DNA of 51,722 nucleotides from Massilia sp. MS-15. GTDB taxonomy: Bacteria; Pseudomonadota; Gammaproteobacteria; Burkholderiales; Burkholderiaceae_D. The stretch spans positions 1 through 51,722 of the forward strand of contig NZ_JAIWIA010000031.1 in assembly GCF_020176695.1 (NCBI RefSeq), in the 5' to 3' direction. Made by a program: the position numbers and the translations under genes. Within the stretch, counting starts at the first letter, position 1. The number at the start of each line of letters is the position of its first letter. The notes under the pieces are model-generated. The model was not told where the DNA came from, made no database searches, and saw only the letters and a program-made list of their open reading frames with translations. Below are positions 43,435 through 51,664 of the stretch, in pieces.

Positions 43435-44497
43435 TGTCGTCAAACAGGGCCAGCGCGATCTTCGCCTGCTCCGCCTGCTGCATGTCGGTATTGTTCAGCA
43501 GGACCACGGCCCGCCCGTCGGCCGGATCGTAGGCGAGCAGCGTCTTGTAGCCGCCAATGGCGCCCGCTTCCCAGGCCAGGGAGCGGGCGCCTTGTTTCGT
43601 GGCGAGGGTTTTGACCTTGCCGCCCAGCGCATAGTCTTCCTGCGCCACCACCACGGTGGACAGCGCCTTGCGCGCGCCTTCCGACAGCAGCGGCGTGCGA
43701 TAGACGGCGTCGGCGATCTTCACCAGGTCGGCGGCCGTGCTGTACAGGGTACCGCTGGCGGCCACCATCGGCGGCACCGCCGGGATCTTGCGCTGGCCGC
43801 TGGCGCTGTAGGCCACCGCCATGCCCACTTCGTCCTCGTAGCCGGTGGCGGCGAAGCTGGTGTCGCGCACGCCCGTGGGGGCCAGCACCAGTTCTTCCAC
43901 GGTCTCCGTAAACGGTTCCCTGCGCGCACGCTCGACGACGGCCGCCACCAGGATCCAGTTCGTGTATGAATACTCCCACTGCTCGCCGGGCCGCGCGACC
44001 GGGGCGCCCGCGCCGAAGCGCAGGGCGGCTTCGACCGGCCCGATCTCGAGCTTCTCGACCGCCCGGTCCTTTTTCAGGGCTTCGGCCAGGCCATTCGGGA
44101 TGCCGCTGCGGTTCGACATCAGCTGGCGCAGCGTCACCGCGCCATTCGCGGCCGGCAGCTCCGGCAGGTGGCGCGCGATCGGCGCGTCGAGCGCGAGCGT
44201 GCCCATGTCGGCCAGGCGCAGTACGGTGACGGCGGTGATCCACTTCGTGATCGAGCCGACCAGGAAGCGGGTGTCCCTGGTGATCGGCTGGTTTTCCTCG
44301 CGCAGGGCCTGGCCGCGGGCCTGGACCACGAGCGTCGAGCGCGCATCCTGGCGCACGGCGGCGACGCCGCTGAAGTCGGCGGGCAGCTGGCGTTCGATCA
44401 GCGGGACGGTGCCGAGCCGGGCCAGGGCGGCGCAACCGGACAGCAGGGAGCCGGAAGCGGCGAGCGAGGAAAGACGGATGAACTGGCGACGATGCAT
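43430..44497 (-). CDS. Serine hydrolase, beta-lactamase/transpeptidase-like family (lipoprotein)
   Basis: 355 residues. RRQFIRLSSLAASGSLLSGC combines a Tat-like RR motif with a lipobox (Cys22). The class C-like catalytic motifs are present: SITK (Ser82-x-x-Lys85) and the Y-x-N motif in YSYTNWILV. The third KTG-like motif is replaced by an AGAIGGYKT segment. Such proteins are esterases, D-aminopeptidases or DD-peptidase relatives as often as beta-lactamases. The start at 44497 has GGAG 9 nt upstream. Its 3' end runs into the REP-like hairpin. Confidence 0.9.
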   Translation of the reverse strand: MHRRQFIRLSSLAASGSLLSGCAALARLGTVPLIERQLPADFSGVAAVRQDARSTLVVQARGQALREENQPITRDTRFLVGSITKWITAVTVLRLADMGTLALDAPIARHLPELPAANGAVTLRQLMSNRSGIPNGLAEALKKDRAVEKLEIGPVEAALRFGAGAPVARPGEQWEYSYTNWILVAAVVERARREPFTETVEELVLAPTGVRDTSFAATGYEDEVGMAVAYSASGQRKIPAVPPMVAASGTLYSTAADLVKIADAVYRTPLLSEGARKALSTVVVAQEDYALGGKVKTLATKQGARSLAWEAGAIGGYKTLLAYDPADGRAVVLLNNTDMQQAEQAKIALALFDDM

Positions 44498-44585
44498 GCT
44501 TGCTCCAGGAAGAATCGGTCGGGGCATTGTAGCGGTGTGCGCCGAAGATGGCGCGAATCGTCAATACTGCGCGCAGGAGGACACC

Positions 44586-45176
44586 ATGAACGAACCATCC
44601 CTGGACCTGGCGCGCACGGCCCTGGTCCTGATCGACCTGCAGAACAGTAACGTCCAGCGCGAACTCGCGCCCTACAGCGCCGAGCAAACGGTCGGCAACT
44701 GCGTGCTGCTGGCGCAGGAAATGCGCACCCGCGGTGCGATGATCGTGTACGTGCGGGTGCTGGTGGGCGAGCTGCCGGCGCCGCTGGCCGACGCGCCGAT
44801 GCGTTCGCCGGGCGCGGCCGCGCCAGCCTACGATGCGTCGGAACTGAGCGCCATGGCCGACGTGGAGGCGACCGACATCGTGGTCGTCAAGCGCCAGTGG
44901 GGCGCCTTCTATGGCACCGAGCTGGACCAGCTGCTGCGCCGGCGCCGCATCGATACCCTGGTGCTGGGCGGCATCGCCACGAATTTCGGCGTCGAGTCGA
45001 CCGCGCGCGCGGCCTTCGACCGCAATTACCGGCTGGTGTTCGCGGAAGACGCGATGAGCAGCTTCGATGCCGAGGCGCACCGCTTCGCCGTCAGCAAGAT
45101 TTTCCCGCGCATGGGCAGGGTGCGCTCGACGCGCGCCCTGATCGACATGCTGCAGGCGGGCACCGGCGATGCCTGA
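44586..45176 (+). CDS. Isochorismatase-family hydrolase, YecD-like
   Basis: 196 residues with an ideal ribosome site (AGGAGG, 5-10 nt before the ATG). The fold's catalytic Asp (LVLIDLQNSN) and Lys (VVKRQWGAFYGTELDQLLRR) are present. The nucleophilic Cys of amidohydrolase members is replaced by Gly in GGIATNFGVESTAR, exactly as I recall for E. coli YecD, so C-N hydrolysis by a Cys is unlikely. It may act like true isochorismatases, which need no Cys, or have another role. It lies divergent from the serine hydrolase and 14 nt from the convergent LLM oxidoreductase. Confidence 0.9.
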   Translation: MNEPSLDLARTALVLIDLQNSNVQRELAPYSAEQTVGNCVLLAQEMRTRGAMIVYVRVLVGELPAPLADAPMRSPGAAAPAYDASELSAMADVEATDIVVVKRQWGAFYGTELDQLLRRRRIDTLVLGGIATNFGVESTARAAFDRNYRLVFAEDAMSSFDAEAHRFAVSKIFPRMGRVRSTRALIDMLQAGTGDA

Positions 45177-45190
45177 GCCGCCGCGGCGGG

Positions 45191-46177
45191 TCAGCCCTTG
45201 CGATTGATCTCGGCCGTGATCTCGTAGGCGCGCAGGCGCGCCGCGTGGTCGAATACCTGCGAGGTGATCATCAGCTCGTCCGGGCGGGTACGCGCGATGA
45301 AGCTGCGCAGCTGGCTTTCCACCGTCGCCGGGGAACCGATCGCGGTGCAGGACAGCACGCTGTCGAGCATCATGCGCTCGGCCGTGCCCAGGCGTTCCAG
45401 GTAGCCCGGCACCGGCGGCTGCAGCCTGGTCGGCTGGCCGGCGCGCAGGTTGACGAAGGCCTGCTGCATCGAGCTGGCCAGCAGCTGCGCTTCTTCATCG
45501 GTGTCGGCCGCGAACACGTTATAGCCGAGCATGACGTAGGGCTTGTCGAGCTGCTTCGACGGCCGGAAGGTCGAGCGGTAGATGTCGATCGCCTGCAGCA
45601 TCATCTGTGGCGCGAAGTGCGAGGCGAAGGCATACGGCAGGCCGAGCGCCGCCGCCAGCTGGGCGCCGAACAGGCTCGAGCCGAGGATCCAGACCGGCAC
45701 ATCCAGGCCCGCGCCCGGCACCGCGCGTACCGGGCGGCGCGGCGCATCGGCGAAATAATCGAGCAGCTCGACCACGTCCTGCGGGAATGCGTCGGCGCTT
45801 GATTCCAGGTTGCGGCGCAGCGCGCGCGCGGTGGTATGGTCGGAACCGGGCGCCCGGCCAAGGCCGAGGTCGATACGTCCCGGGAACAGGGAAGCCAGGG
45901 TGCCGAACTGCTCGGCAATGACGAGCGGAGCGTGGTTGGGCAGCATGATGCCGCCGGCGCCGACCCGGATCGTCGAGGTGCCGGCCGCTACATGCCCGAT
46001 CAGGACCGCGGTCGCGGCGCTGGCGATGCCGGGCATGCCGTGGTGTTCGGCCAGCCAGAAACGCTGGTAGCCCCAGCGCTCGCCATGCCGGGCGAGGTCG
46101 AGTGAACGTTGGAAAGAGGTTGCCGCGTCGCTGCCTTCGGTGATGGGCGCGAGGTCGAGTATCGAGAATGGGATCAT
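45191..46177 (-). CDS. LLM class flavin-dependent oxidoreductase (bacterial luciferase-like)
   Basis: 328 residues, YhbW-like. Typical parts are [78 protein letters not shown] and [15 protein letters not shown]. These enzymes use FMNH2 or F420 type flavins; the substrate is unknown. It stands alone on its strand, convergent with the YecD-like gene. Confidence 0.92.
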   Translation of the reverse strand: MIPFSILDLAPITEGSDAATSFQRSLDLARHGERWGYQRFWLAEHHGMPGIASAATAVLIGHVAAGTSTIRVGAGGIMLPNHAPLVIAEQFGTLASLFPGRIDLGLGRAPGSDHTTARALRRNLESSADAFPQDVVELLDYFADAPRRPVRAVPGAGLDVPVWILGSSLFGAQLAAALGLPYAFASHFAPQMMLQAIDIYRSTFRPSKQLDKPYVMLGYNVFAADTDEEAQLLASSMQQAFVNLRAGQPTRLQPPVPGYLERLGTAERMMLDSVLSCTAIGSPATVESQLRSFIARTRPDELMITSQVFDHAARLRAYEITAEINRKG

Positions 46178-46308
46178 CCGTGCATGATACGCCGATGCGT
46201 TTTTTCACGTGTTCCGCAGGTGAGAAATTGCCGTGCTGTAAAGATTGACCCATGGCGGAGCCGTCCTTATGATCAGTGCATACGCCAGCGACGATCTTCT
46301 TCTTGCCC

Positions 46309-47544
46309 ATGTCCCGATTCCCGACCCCGCCGCGCCGCCGGAGAGCCCTGCTCACCACACTCTGCCTGACGCTGCTGGCCGCCGGCTGCGCCCGCCTGCC
46401 GGTGGGTAGCACGGCAAGCCTGGATGCGGTGCGGCTGGCGGAAATCGACCGCGCCATCCTTGACGACATCGCCGCCAGCCGCCTGCCCGGCGCCGTGTTC
46501 CACCTGGAACGCGCGGGGGTGGTGTACGAACAGGCGTACGGGCGCTTCACGCATGAGGAGGGCGCCGGGGCGGTCGGGCTGGACACGGTATTCGATGTCG
46601 CCTCGCTGTCGAAAGTGCTGGTGACGGCGCCCGCGGTGCTGATGCTGGCCGAGGAGGGTAAGCTCGACCTGGAAGCGCCGCTGGCGCGCTATTTCCCCGA
46701 ATGCGCCAACGGCGGCAAGGACGCGATCACCCTGCGCCACCTGCTGACCCATTCGTCCGGCCTGTCGGCGGGCCTGCCGGCCACTCCGGCCTGGGAAGGC
46801 AGGCAGGCCGCCCACCAGCTGGCCTGTGGCCAGGCCGTGACGCATGCGCCGGGAAGCCTGTTCCGCTACTCCGACATCAACTACATCCTGCTGGGCCGGC
46901 TCGTCGAGCAGGCCTCCGGCCAGCCGCTCGAGCGCTTCGCCCAGGAGCGCATCTTCGGGCCGCTCGGCATGCGGGACAGCAGCTATCGTCCGCTGGAACG
47001 GATGGCGGCCGCGCGCATCGCGCCGACCCAGCGCGGCAGGGAAGGGAGCGATGCGGCCCTGCATGGCGACCTGGCGCCCGGCCAGCTGCTGGCCGGTGTG
47101 GTGCACGACCCGACCGTGCGCCGCATGGGGGGCGTGGGCGGCTCCGCCGGCGTGTTCTCGACCGTGCGCGACGTGGCCCGCTTCGGCCGCATGCTGCTCG
47201 CGGGCGGTGAACTCGAAGGCAGACGCATATTGAGCCGGGACAGCATTCGCCTGCTCACGCGTGCGCAGTCACCGCCTGGCCTGGCCTTGCGTGCGATGGG
47301 CATGGACATCGATTCGCCCTATGCCCAGCGCCCGCGCGGAACCCTGTACCCGGTCGGCTCCTATGGCCATACCGGCTTTACCGGTTGCATCCTGTGGGTC
47401 GATCCGCGCTCGGGAAGTTTCTATGTCTTCCTGTCGAACCGCGTCTATCCGGACGACAAGAGCAACGTGCTGGCGCTGTACACCAGGCTGGGCACGCTGT
47501 CGGCACAGGCGGCGGGATCCGGCGCTGCGCCGGCGCCGCGCTAG
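46309..47544 (+). CDS. Serine hydrolase, class C beta-lactamase-like lipoprotein
   Basis: 411 residues. A lipobox (LAAGC, Cys27) follows a hydrophobic signal. All three motifs of the class C/esterase fold are present: SLSK (Ser99-x-x-Lys102), YSDIN and HTGFTG. Relatives are EstB-like esterases and penicillin-binding protein relatives. ATG 46309 is chosen over GTG 46276 because it starts the signal sequence directly. The second enzyme of this fold in the window; the two are not close copies. Confidence 0.9.
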   Translation: MSRFPTPPRRRRALLTTLCLTLLAAGCARLPVGSTASLDAVRLAEIDRAILDDIAASRLPGAVFHLERAGVVYEQAYGRFTHEEGAGAVGLDTVFDVASLSKVLVTAPAVLMLAEEGKLDLEAPLARYFPECANGGKDAITLRHLLTHSSGLSAGLPATPAWEGRQAAHQLACGQAVTHAPGSLFRYSDINYILLGRLVEQASGQPLERFAQERIFGPLGMRDSSYRPLERMAAARIAPTQRGREGSDAALHGDLAPGQLLAGVVHDPTVRRMGGVGGSAGVFSTVRDVARFGRMLLAGGELEGRRILSRDSIRLLTRAQSPPGLALRAMGMDIDSPYAQRPRGTLYPVGSYGHTGFTGCILWVDPRSGSFYVFLSNRVYPDDKSNVLALYTRLGTLSAQAAGSGAAPAPR

Positions 47545-47618
47545 CACGCGCCACCGATTTTCCGGAAGGCTACCGTGCGCCTTCCTCGAAAACCCCTCTC
47601 TACACTCGGAGCCCTAAT

Positions 47619-47643
47619 CAATATCAATATCTTGTTGATATTG
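47619..47643. promoter_or_regulatory. Inverted repeat upstream of the Ser/Gly/Thr-rich gene
   Basis: CAATATCAA-n7-TTGATATTG, a perfect 9-bp inverted repeat, ends 39 bp before the ATG at 47683. It sits in a locally AT-rich patch (47611-47660) and could be an operator overlapping the promoter or a 5'-leader stem-loop. Confidence 0.4.
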
Positions 47644-47682
47644 TTGAGCATTCAGCCCCGAAGACAAATTGAGGAGATCGAC

Positions 47683-48285
47683 ATGAAACTGAACAAGCTA
47701 CTGAAAGGCCTGCTGGGCGTATCCGTTGCCGCTGCCATGTTCGGCGCCACCACCGTGCATGCACAATCGACCGGCACCGCCGGCCAGTCGGGCAGCACCG
47801 CCAGCACCGGCACCAGCACCAGCACCAGCACCAGCGGCCAGAGCGGCAGCATGAATGACCAGAGCAGCGGCAGCTCGTCGGCTGGCGCCACCGACAGCTG
47901 GCAGAAGAAGCACGACAAGAAGCACAAGAAGCATTCGGGCAGCAGCATGAGCGGCTCCAGCCAGAGCGGTTCCAGCGCATCGGGCATGAGCGGATCGAGC
48001 GGCATGAGCGGCTCGAGCGGTGCGATGGGCACCGGCAGCTCGGGTGTGGAAGCCGGCCGCACCAGCACCGGCCGCTCGAGCGAGCCGGAAACCCGTAGCT
48101 CGACCAGCGGCTCGTCGGGTTCGAGCGGTTCGACCGGTAGCAGCAACTGGGAATCCAGCGGCTCGTCGGGTGCGAGCGGCTCGATGGGCACCGGCACCAG
48201 TGGCAGCATGGGTACCGGCACCACCGGCACCACTGGCACCACCGGCACCACCGGCACCACCGGCACCACCGGCCGCGGCTACTGA
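47683..48285 (+). CDS. Exported Ser/Gly/Thr-rich low-complexity protein
   Basis: 200 residues with a signal peptide (LLGVSVAAAMFGATTVHAQ) and a GAGGAG ribosome site. The mature chain is almost all Ser, Gly and Thr, with a basic His/Lys patch (WQKKHDKKHKKHSGSS) in the middle and a run of GTT units at the end. The DNA for that end is a 9-bp tandem repeat (48214-48273). Intrinsic disorder is certain in practice; a surface, metal-binding or biofilm role is only a guess. No family recognised. Confidence 0.8.
   Translation: MKLNKLLKGLLGVSVAAAMFGATTVHAQSTGTAGQSGSTASTGTSTSTSTSGQSGSMNDQSSGSSSAGATDSWQKKHDKKHKKHSGSSMSGSSQSGSSASGMSGSSGMSGSSGAMGTGSSGVEAGRTSTGRSSEPETRSSTSGSSGSSGSTGSSNWESSGSSGASGSMGTGTSGSMGTGTTGTTGTTGTTGTTGTTGRGY
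48214..48273 (+). repeat. 9-bp coding tandem repeat
   Basis: Six units of ACCGGCACC (one with ACT for ACC) plus a partial unit encode Thr-Gly-Thr repeats in the C-terminus of the Ser/Gly/Thr-rich protein. Unit length is a multiple of three, so copy-number change would not shift the frame. Confidence 0.85.
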
Positions 48286-48299
48286 TCCACCCGCGTTCC

Positions 48300-48316
48300 C
48301 CGCTTCACCGAAGCGG
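48300..48316. terminator. Hairpin between the repeat protein and the chemoreceptor
   Basis: CCGCTTC-acc-GAAGCGG, a perfect 7-bp stem, 14 nt after the stop of the repeat-protein gene and 24 nt from the convergent receptor stop. No clear T-run on either side, so termination is only possible. Confidence 0.35.
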
Positions 48317-48339
48317 TTCCAGCGCGGCCCAGGGCCGAT

Positions 48340-49974
48340 TTACGCGGCCAGGGCCGGCCTGGCCTGCCCGATGCGTTGCGGCAGGCCGGCATCCTTGACC
48401 GGCGCGCCCAGGGCCTCGCTGCCGCCGAGTTTGAAACTGCCCACCAGCTGCTGCAGGACTTCGGCCTGTTCGCGCAGCGCGTCGGACGCGGCCGCCGCTT
48501 CCTCGACCAGCGCGGCATTTTCCTGTGTAACCTGGTCCATCTGCGCGACCGCCCCGTTGATCTGTTCGATCCCGAGCGTCTGTTCGCCGCTGGCTGCGGC
48601 AATTTCCGCCATGATGGCGGACACGCCGGCGATGCCGGCCACGATTTCCTCCATGGTGCTGCCAGCCTGAGACACCAGGCGGCTGCCTTGCTCGACCTTG
48701 CCGGCCGAGTCCGCGATCAGTCCTTTGATCTCCTTGGCGGCCGTGGCCGAGCGCTGGGCCAGCGCGCGCACTTCCGACGCCACCACCGCGAAGCCGCGGC
48801 CCTGTTCGCCGGCGCGCGCCGCTTCCACTGCGGCGTTCAGCGCCAGGATATTGGTCTGGAAGGCGATGCCGTCGATGACGCCGACGATCTCGCCGATCTT
48901 TTGCGAAGCGCTGCTGATGTCGAACATGGTGCGCACCACGTCGGCCACCGTGTCGCCGCCGCGTGCCGCGCTGTCGGACGCCGCGCGTGCCAGTGCGTTG
49001 GCCTGCTGCGCGTTGTCCGCGTTCTGGCGTACGGTCGCCGTGATTTCTTCCATCGACGACGCGGTTTCCTCCAGCGAACTGGCCTGCTGCTCGGTGCGGG
49101 CCGACAGTTCCAGGTTGCCGCCCGAGATCTGGTGCGAGGCGGACGCGATGGTGTCGGTGCCGCGCCGCACTTCGCCCACGATGTCGCGCAGGCTGTCGCG
49201 CATGTCGCGCAGGGCGCCGATCAGCTGCCCGGTTTCGTTGCGCGCGTCCACCTCGATCCTTCCACCGAGGTCGCCGCGCGCCACGGTCTGTGCGATGCCG
49301 AGCGCGCGCTGCAGCGGCGCCGCGATGGCGCGCGTGATCAGCCAGGCGAAGGCCAGGCCAGCGAGGACCGCGGCGGCGCTCAGCGCCAACTGCAGCCGGC
49401 GGCTGAAGACGACGTAGGCGTCGATCTCCTCGCCCTGGGCAGCCACGGCGCGCTGCTGGTAGGCGACCATGGCCTCCAGGCTGCCGACATAGGCTTTTAT
49501 CCTTGGCATCATCTCGGCCTCGAAGAAGCGCGCCGCCGATTCCTGCTGCCCTTCCTTTTTCTGGCGGAAAGCCTCGGCGCGGGCCTTGCGGTAGGCTTCG
49601 CGGCTGGCCACGATTTGCGCGAACAGGCGCTGCCCTTCGGGGTCGCTTGCCACCGCTTCCTGCACCTGGCGTTGCAGTTCATTGGCGCGCTCCGAGGATT
49701 TGGCGACGGCGTCCAGGAAGAATTTTTCGGCGTCCGGGTCGCTGAGCTTGGCCACCGCGATCGTGCGCGCCGCGTTGACCTCGATGACCGATTTCCATTC
49801 CTGCAGCAGGTTGGATTTGCGGATGCCTTCGCGGGTGAGCGCATGCGTCATTTCATTGACGCTGTGCATGGTGGAAAGGGTGATACCTGTCAGTACCAGC
49901 ATCAGTACCAGCACGGTGCCGAAGCCGAGTGTCAACAGGCTGCGGAGCTTCATCTGTTCAAGCTTCATGGGCAT
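48340..49974 (-). CDS. Methyl-accepting chemotaxis protein (Tar-type topology)
   Basis: About 544 residues. A first transmembrane segment ([21 protein letters not shown]) leads to a ~150-residue helical periplasmic ligand domain of the 4HB type, a second segment ([19 protein letters not shown]), a HAMP domain and the cytoplasmic signalling domain with [20 protein letters not shown] at the tip. No CheR-binding pentapeptide. The start is uncertain: ATG 50034, 49974, 49968 and 49953 are all in frame. I use 49974; it and ATG 50034 both fall on the arms of a 14-bp inverted repeat (49972-49985 / 50034-50047). Confidence 0.9.
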   Translation of the reverse strand: MPMKLEQMKLRSLLTLGFGTVLVLMLVLTGITLSTMHSVNEMTHALTREGIRKSNLLQEWKSVIEVNAARTIAVAKLSDPDAEKFFLDAVAKSSERANELQRQVQEAVASDPEGQRLFAQIVASREAYRKARAEAFRQKKEGQQESAARFFEAEMMPRIKAYVGSLEAMVAYQQRAVAAQGEEIDAYVVFSRRLQLALSAAAVLAGLAFAWLITRAIAAPLQRALGIAQTVARGDLGGRIEVDARNETGQLIGALRDMRDSLRDIVGEVRRGTDTIASASHQISGGNLELSARTEQQASSLEETASSMEEITATVRQNADNAQQANALARAASDSAARGGDTVADVVRTMFDISSASQKIGEIVGVIDGIAFQTNILALNAAVEAARAGEQGRGFAVVASEVRALAQRSATAAKEIKGLIADSAGKVEQGSRLVSQAGSTMEEIVAGIAGVSAIMAEIAAASGEQTLGIEQINGAVAQMDQVTQENAALVEEAAAASDALREQAEVLQQLVGSFKLGGSEALGAPVKDAGLPQRIGQARPALAA

Positions 49975-50047
49975 ACTCGTCAATAAGAAAAGTGGCGATG
50001 CGCCTTGCCGCTTGTGGCCGGCAGGCAGATTCATATTGACGAGTATG
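49972..50047 (-). repeat. 14-bp inverted repeat spanning the chemoreceptor start
   Basis: On the plus strand CATACTCGTCAATA (49972-49985) and TATTGACGAGTATG (50034-50047) are perfect reverse complements, 48 nt apart. In the receptor mRNA they could form a stem that includes the GACGAG ribosome-site candidate and the ATG of the 49974 start. Confidence 0.7.
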
Positions 50048-50093
50048 GTGTTTCCTTACGGCATGTCCATACTTTGGCGCTTTATGCGTGATA

Positions 50094-50122
50094 AATACAA
50101 CGTTATGTTAATTCCCGGTCAA
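50094..50122 (-). promoter_or_regulatory. Candidate sigma-70 promoter of the chemoreceptor gene
   Basis: On the minus strand TTGACC (50122-50117) and TGTATT (50099-50094) with a 17-bp spacer; -35 matches at 5/6 and -10 at 4/6. It gives a leader of about 110 nt that contains the inverted repeat. Confidence 0.4.
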
Positions 50123-50159
50123 TGAACCATCCCGTTTCAGGCAAGGATGTATGCACGAT

Positions 50160-50813
50160 TCAGTACCGGCGGCGTGCCAGCGGCAGGCCCGCCAGGCCAA
50201 GTCCCATGATCAGCAGGGTGGCGGGTTCAGGGATGGCGCCGGCATCCGGTATCTCGATCCGCAGCGTGTCGAGGGCAACGATGTTGGCGGTATCGTAGGG
50301 ACCGAAGTGGCGAAATCCCAGCCGGGCCATGGCGCCCGGGCCCTGCGCGCCGAGGGTGATGGTGAACGCGGTCCAGTCGTCGGTCGGCACGATGATCGTC
50401 TGGACCAGGATGAAATCCTCGAGCTCGGTGCCGCTGCCATTGGTGAAGCCGAAGCTGAGCAGGTCGAAAAAATCCTCGAACTGCTCGCCACGCAGGTAGA
50501 AGGTCGCGCTTGCGCCATGCGCAACCGAGAATGCCGGCGTGAACAGGCGGTCGTCCACGAAACTGCCTTCCGGGACGAGCTCGAACGACGAGGCGATATA
50601 CGCGTCGGAAGGGGCGGTATGGGCTTCGAAGATCGCGGCCAGGCCCTGGGTCCATCCCGACGATGCCCCGTTCGGGATGCTGCGGGTCTGGAACAGCCAT
50701 CCCTGGCCAGCCAGCGCCTCGACCTTCTCGAAATTTTCCTCGACCACGACCGCCGCCTGCGCCGTCGATATCGCCGCTGCAAACGCCAGGGCCAGTATCA
50801 GCTTCTTCATCAT
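50160..50813 (-). CDS. PEP-CTERM protein with choice-of-anchor J-like domain
   Basis: 217 residues. Signal peptide (KKLILALAFAAAISTAQA), then a region starting VVVEENFEKVEALAGQGWLF and including GASSGWTQGLAAIFEAH and DAYIASSFE that fits the choice-of-anchor J / cleaved-adhesin beta-sandwich. The C-terminus is a PEP-CTERM tag (IPEPATLLIMGLGLAGLPLA then RRRY). Export, processing by an exosortase and a surface or matrix location are expected. Its -24/-12 promoter is the same 16 bases as that of the gene at 14880-15755, so the two are probably co-regulated. Confidence 0.92.
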   Translation of the reverse strand: MMKKLILALAFAAAISTAQAAVVVEENFEKVEALAGQGWLFQTRSIPNGASSGWTQGLAAIFEAHTAPSDAYIASSFELVPEGSFVDDRLFTPAFSVAHGASATFYLRGEQFEDFFDLLSFGFTNGSGTELEDFILVQTIIVPTDDWTAFTITLGAQGPGAMARLGFRHFGPYDTANIVALDTLRIEIPDAGAIPEPATLLIMGLGLAGLPLARRRY

Positions 50814-50854
50814 GCAGTGCCTCCTTGTCGCAATTCATTGGATAGAGAGCAACC

Positions 50855-50870
50855 AGCAGGAACTGTGCCA
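50855..50870 (-). promoter_or_regulatory. Sigma-54 (-24/-12) promoter of PEP-CTERM gene 2
   Basis: TGGCACAGTTCCTGCT on the minus strand, identical over 16 bases to the promoter at 15804-15819. GG and GC are 12 nt apart. The predicted leader is about 31 nt, with a ribosome site AAGGAGG just before the ATG. Confidence 0.85.
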
Positions 50871-50932
50871 TGCCTGCAAGGTATTGATTTAACAAATAAA
50901 GCGGATGCAGGAAAAGTGGCCGTGGGTCTCCA

Positions 50933-50949
50933 TGTAAAGGATCCTGACA
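50933..50949 (-). promoter_or_regulatory. Candidate activator site (UAS) for PEP-CTERM gene 2
   Basis: TGTAAA-N7-GACA (TGT-N11-ACA), about 64 bp upstream of the -24 box. It has the same half-site letters, spacing and orientation as the element at 15914-15930. Confidence 0.45.
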
Positions 50950-51023
50950 GGGAAACGGTTTGCTATGCTAGCGGCTTCGCGCCGGCCGGCGCCGTGCCGG
51001 CCAGCCTTTGCAAGGAGTACGAG

Positions 51024-51569
51024 ATGGTGTCGCTGCAGGAGCAGTTGCTGAAAGCCGGCCTGGTGGACAAGAAAAAGGTCCAGAAGGTCAACCAGGACAA
51101 AAGCAAGCAGAAGAAAATCGAGCGCCGCACCGGCGCCGAATCGGTCAATGAATCGCGCGAGGCCGCGCTGGAGATGCAGCGCCAGAATGCCGAGCGGGCA
51201 CGCGAACTGAACGCGCAGCGCGACGCGGCCGCCGCCCAGAAGGCGGTCAGGGCGCAGATCGCCCAGTTGGTGCAGCAGAACCGCCAGCCGCGCGCGAAGA
51301 GCGGCAAAGGCGATATTGCCTACAACTTCACCCATGGCAGCAAGATCGAGCGCATCTATGTATCCGAACAGGTGCAGCAGCACCTGGTGGCGGGCCGGCT
51401 GGTGATCGTCTTCCTGAACGGGAACTACGAATTGGTGCCCAAGGTCATCGGCGAAAAGATTGCCGAGCGCGATCCGGCCAGCGTCATCCAGGTCAAGCAG
51501 ACCACGACGCAAGTCGATGCCGACGATCCCTATGCCGACTTCAAGATTCCAGACGATTTCACTTGGTGA
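51024..51569 (+). CDS. DUF2058 protein (YaiL-like)
   Basis: 181 residues, no signal peptide. Highly charged coiled-coil N-terminal half (LQEQLLKAGLVDKKKVQKVN, then ERARELNAQRDAAAAQKAVR) and a compact C-terminal domain with YNFTHGSKIERIYVSEQVQQ and GNYELVPKVIGEKIAERD. The family is described as nucleoid- or RNA-associated in Gammaproteobacteria, but a role is not established. AAGGAG lies 7 nt before the ATG. Confidence 0.93.
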   Translation: MVSLQEQLLKAGLVDKKKVQKVNQDKSKQKKIERRTGAESVNESREAALEMQRQNAERARELNAQRDAAAAQKAVRAQIAQLVQQNRQPRAKSGKGDIAYNFTHGSKIERIYVSEQVQQHLVAGRLVIVFLNGNYELVPKVIGEKIAERDPASVIQVKQTTTQVDADDPYADFKIPDDFTW

Positions 51570-51664
51570 TATGTAGCGGGTTTGAACTGCGATCTTTGAC
51601 GATTTTGAGTTAAACTCGTTCCGTCCCGTTGATGCAATGGGTAAATCTTTTAAAGGGCAGTTCA

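Noticed and set aside
48214..48273. CRISPR-like array
   Set aside because: It is a 9-bp coding tandem repeat without spacers.
50048..50090. FliA (sigma-28) promoter for the chemoreceptor
   Set aside because: A TAAA...GCCG pair is present on the minus strand, but the spacer is 18 rather than the usual 15.
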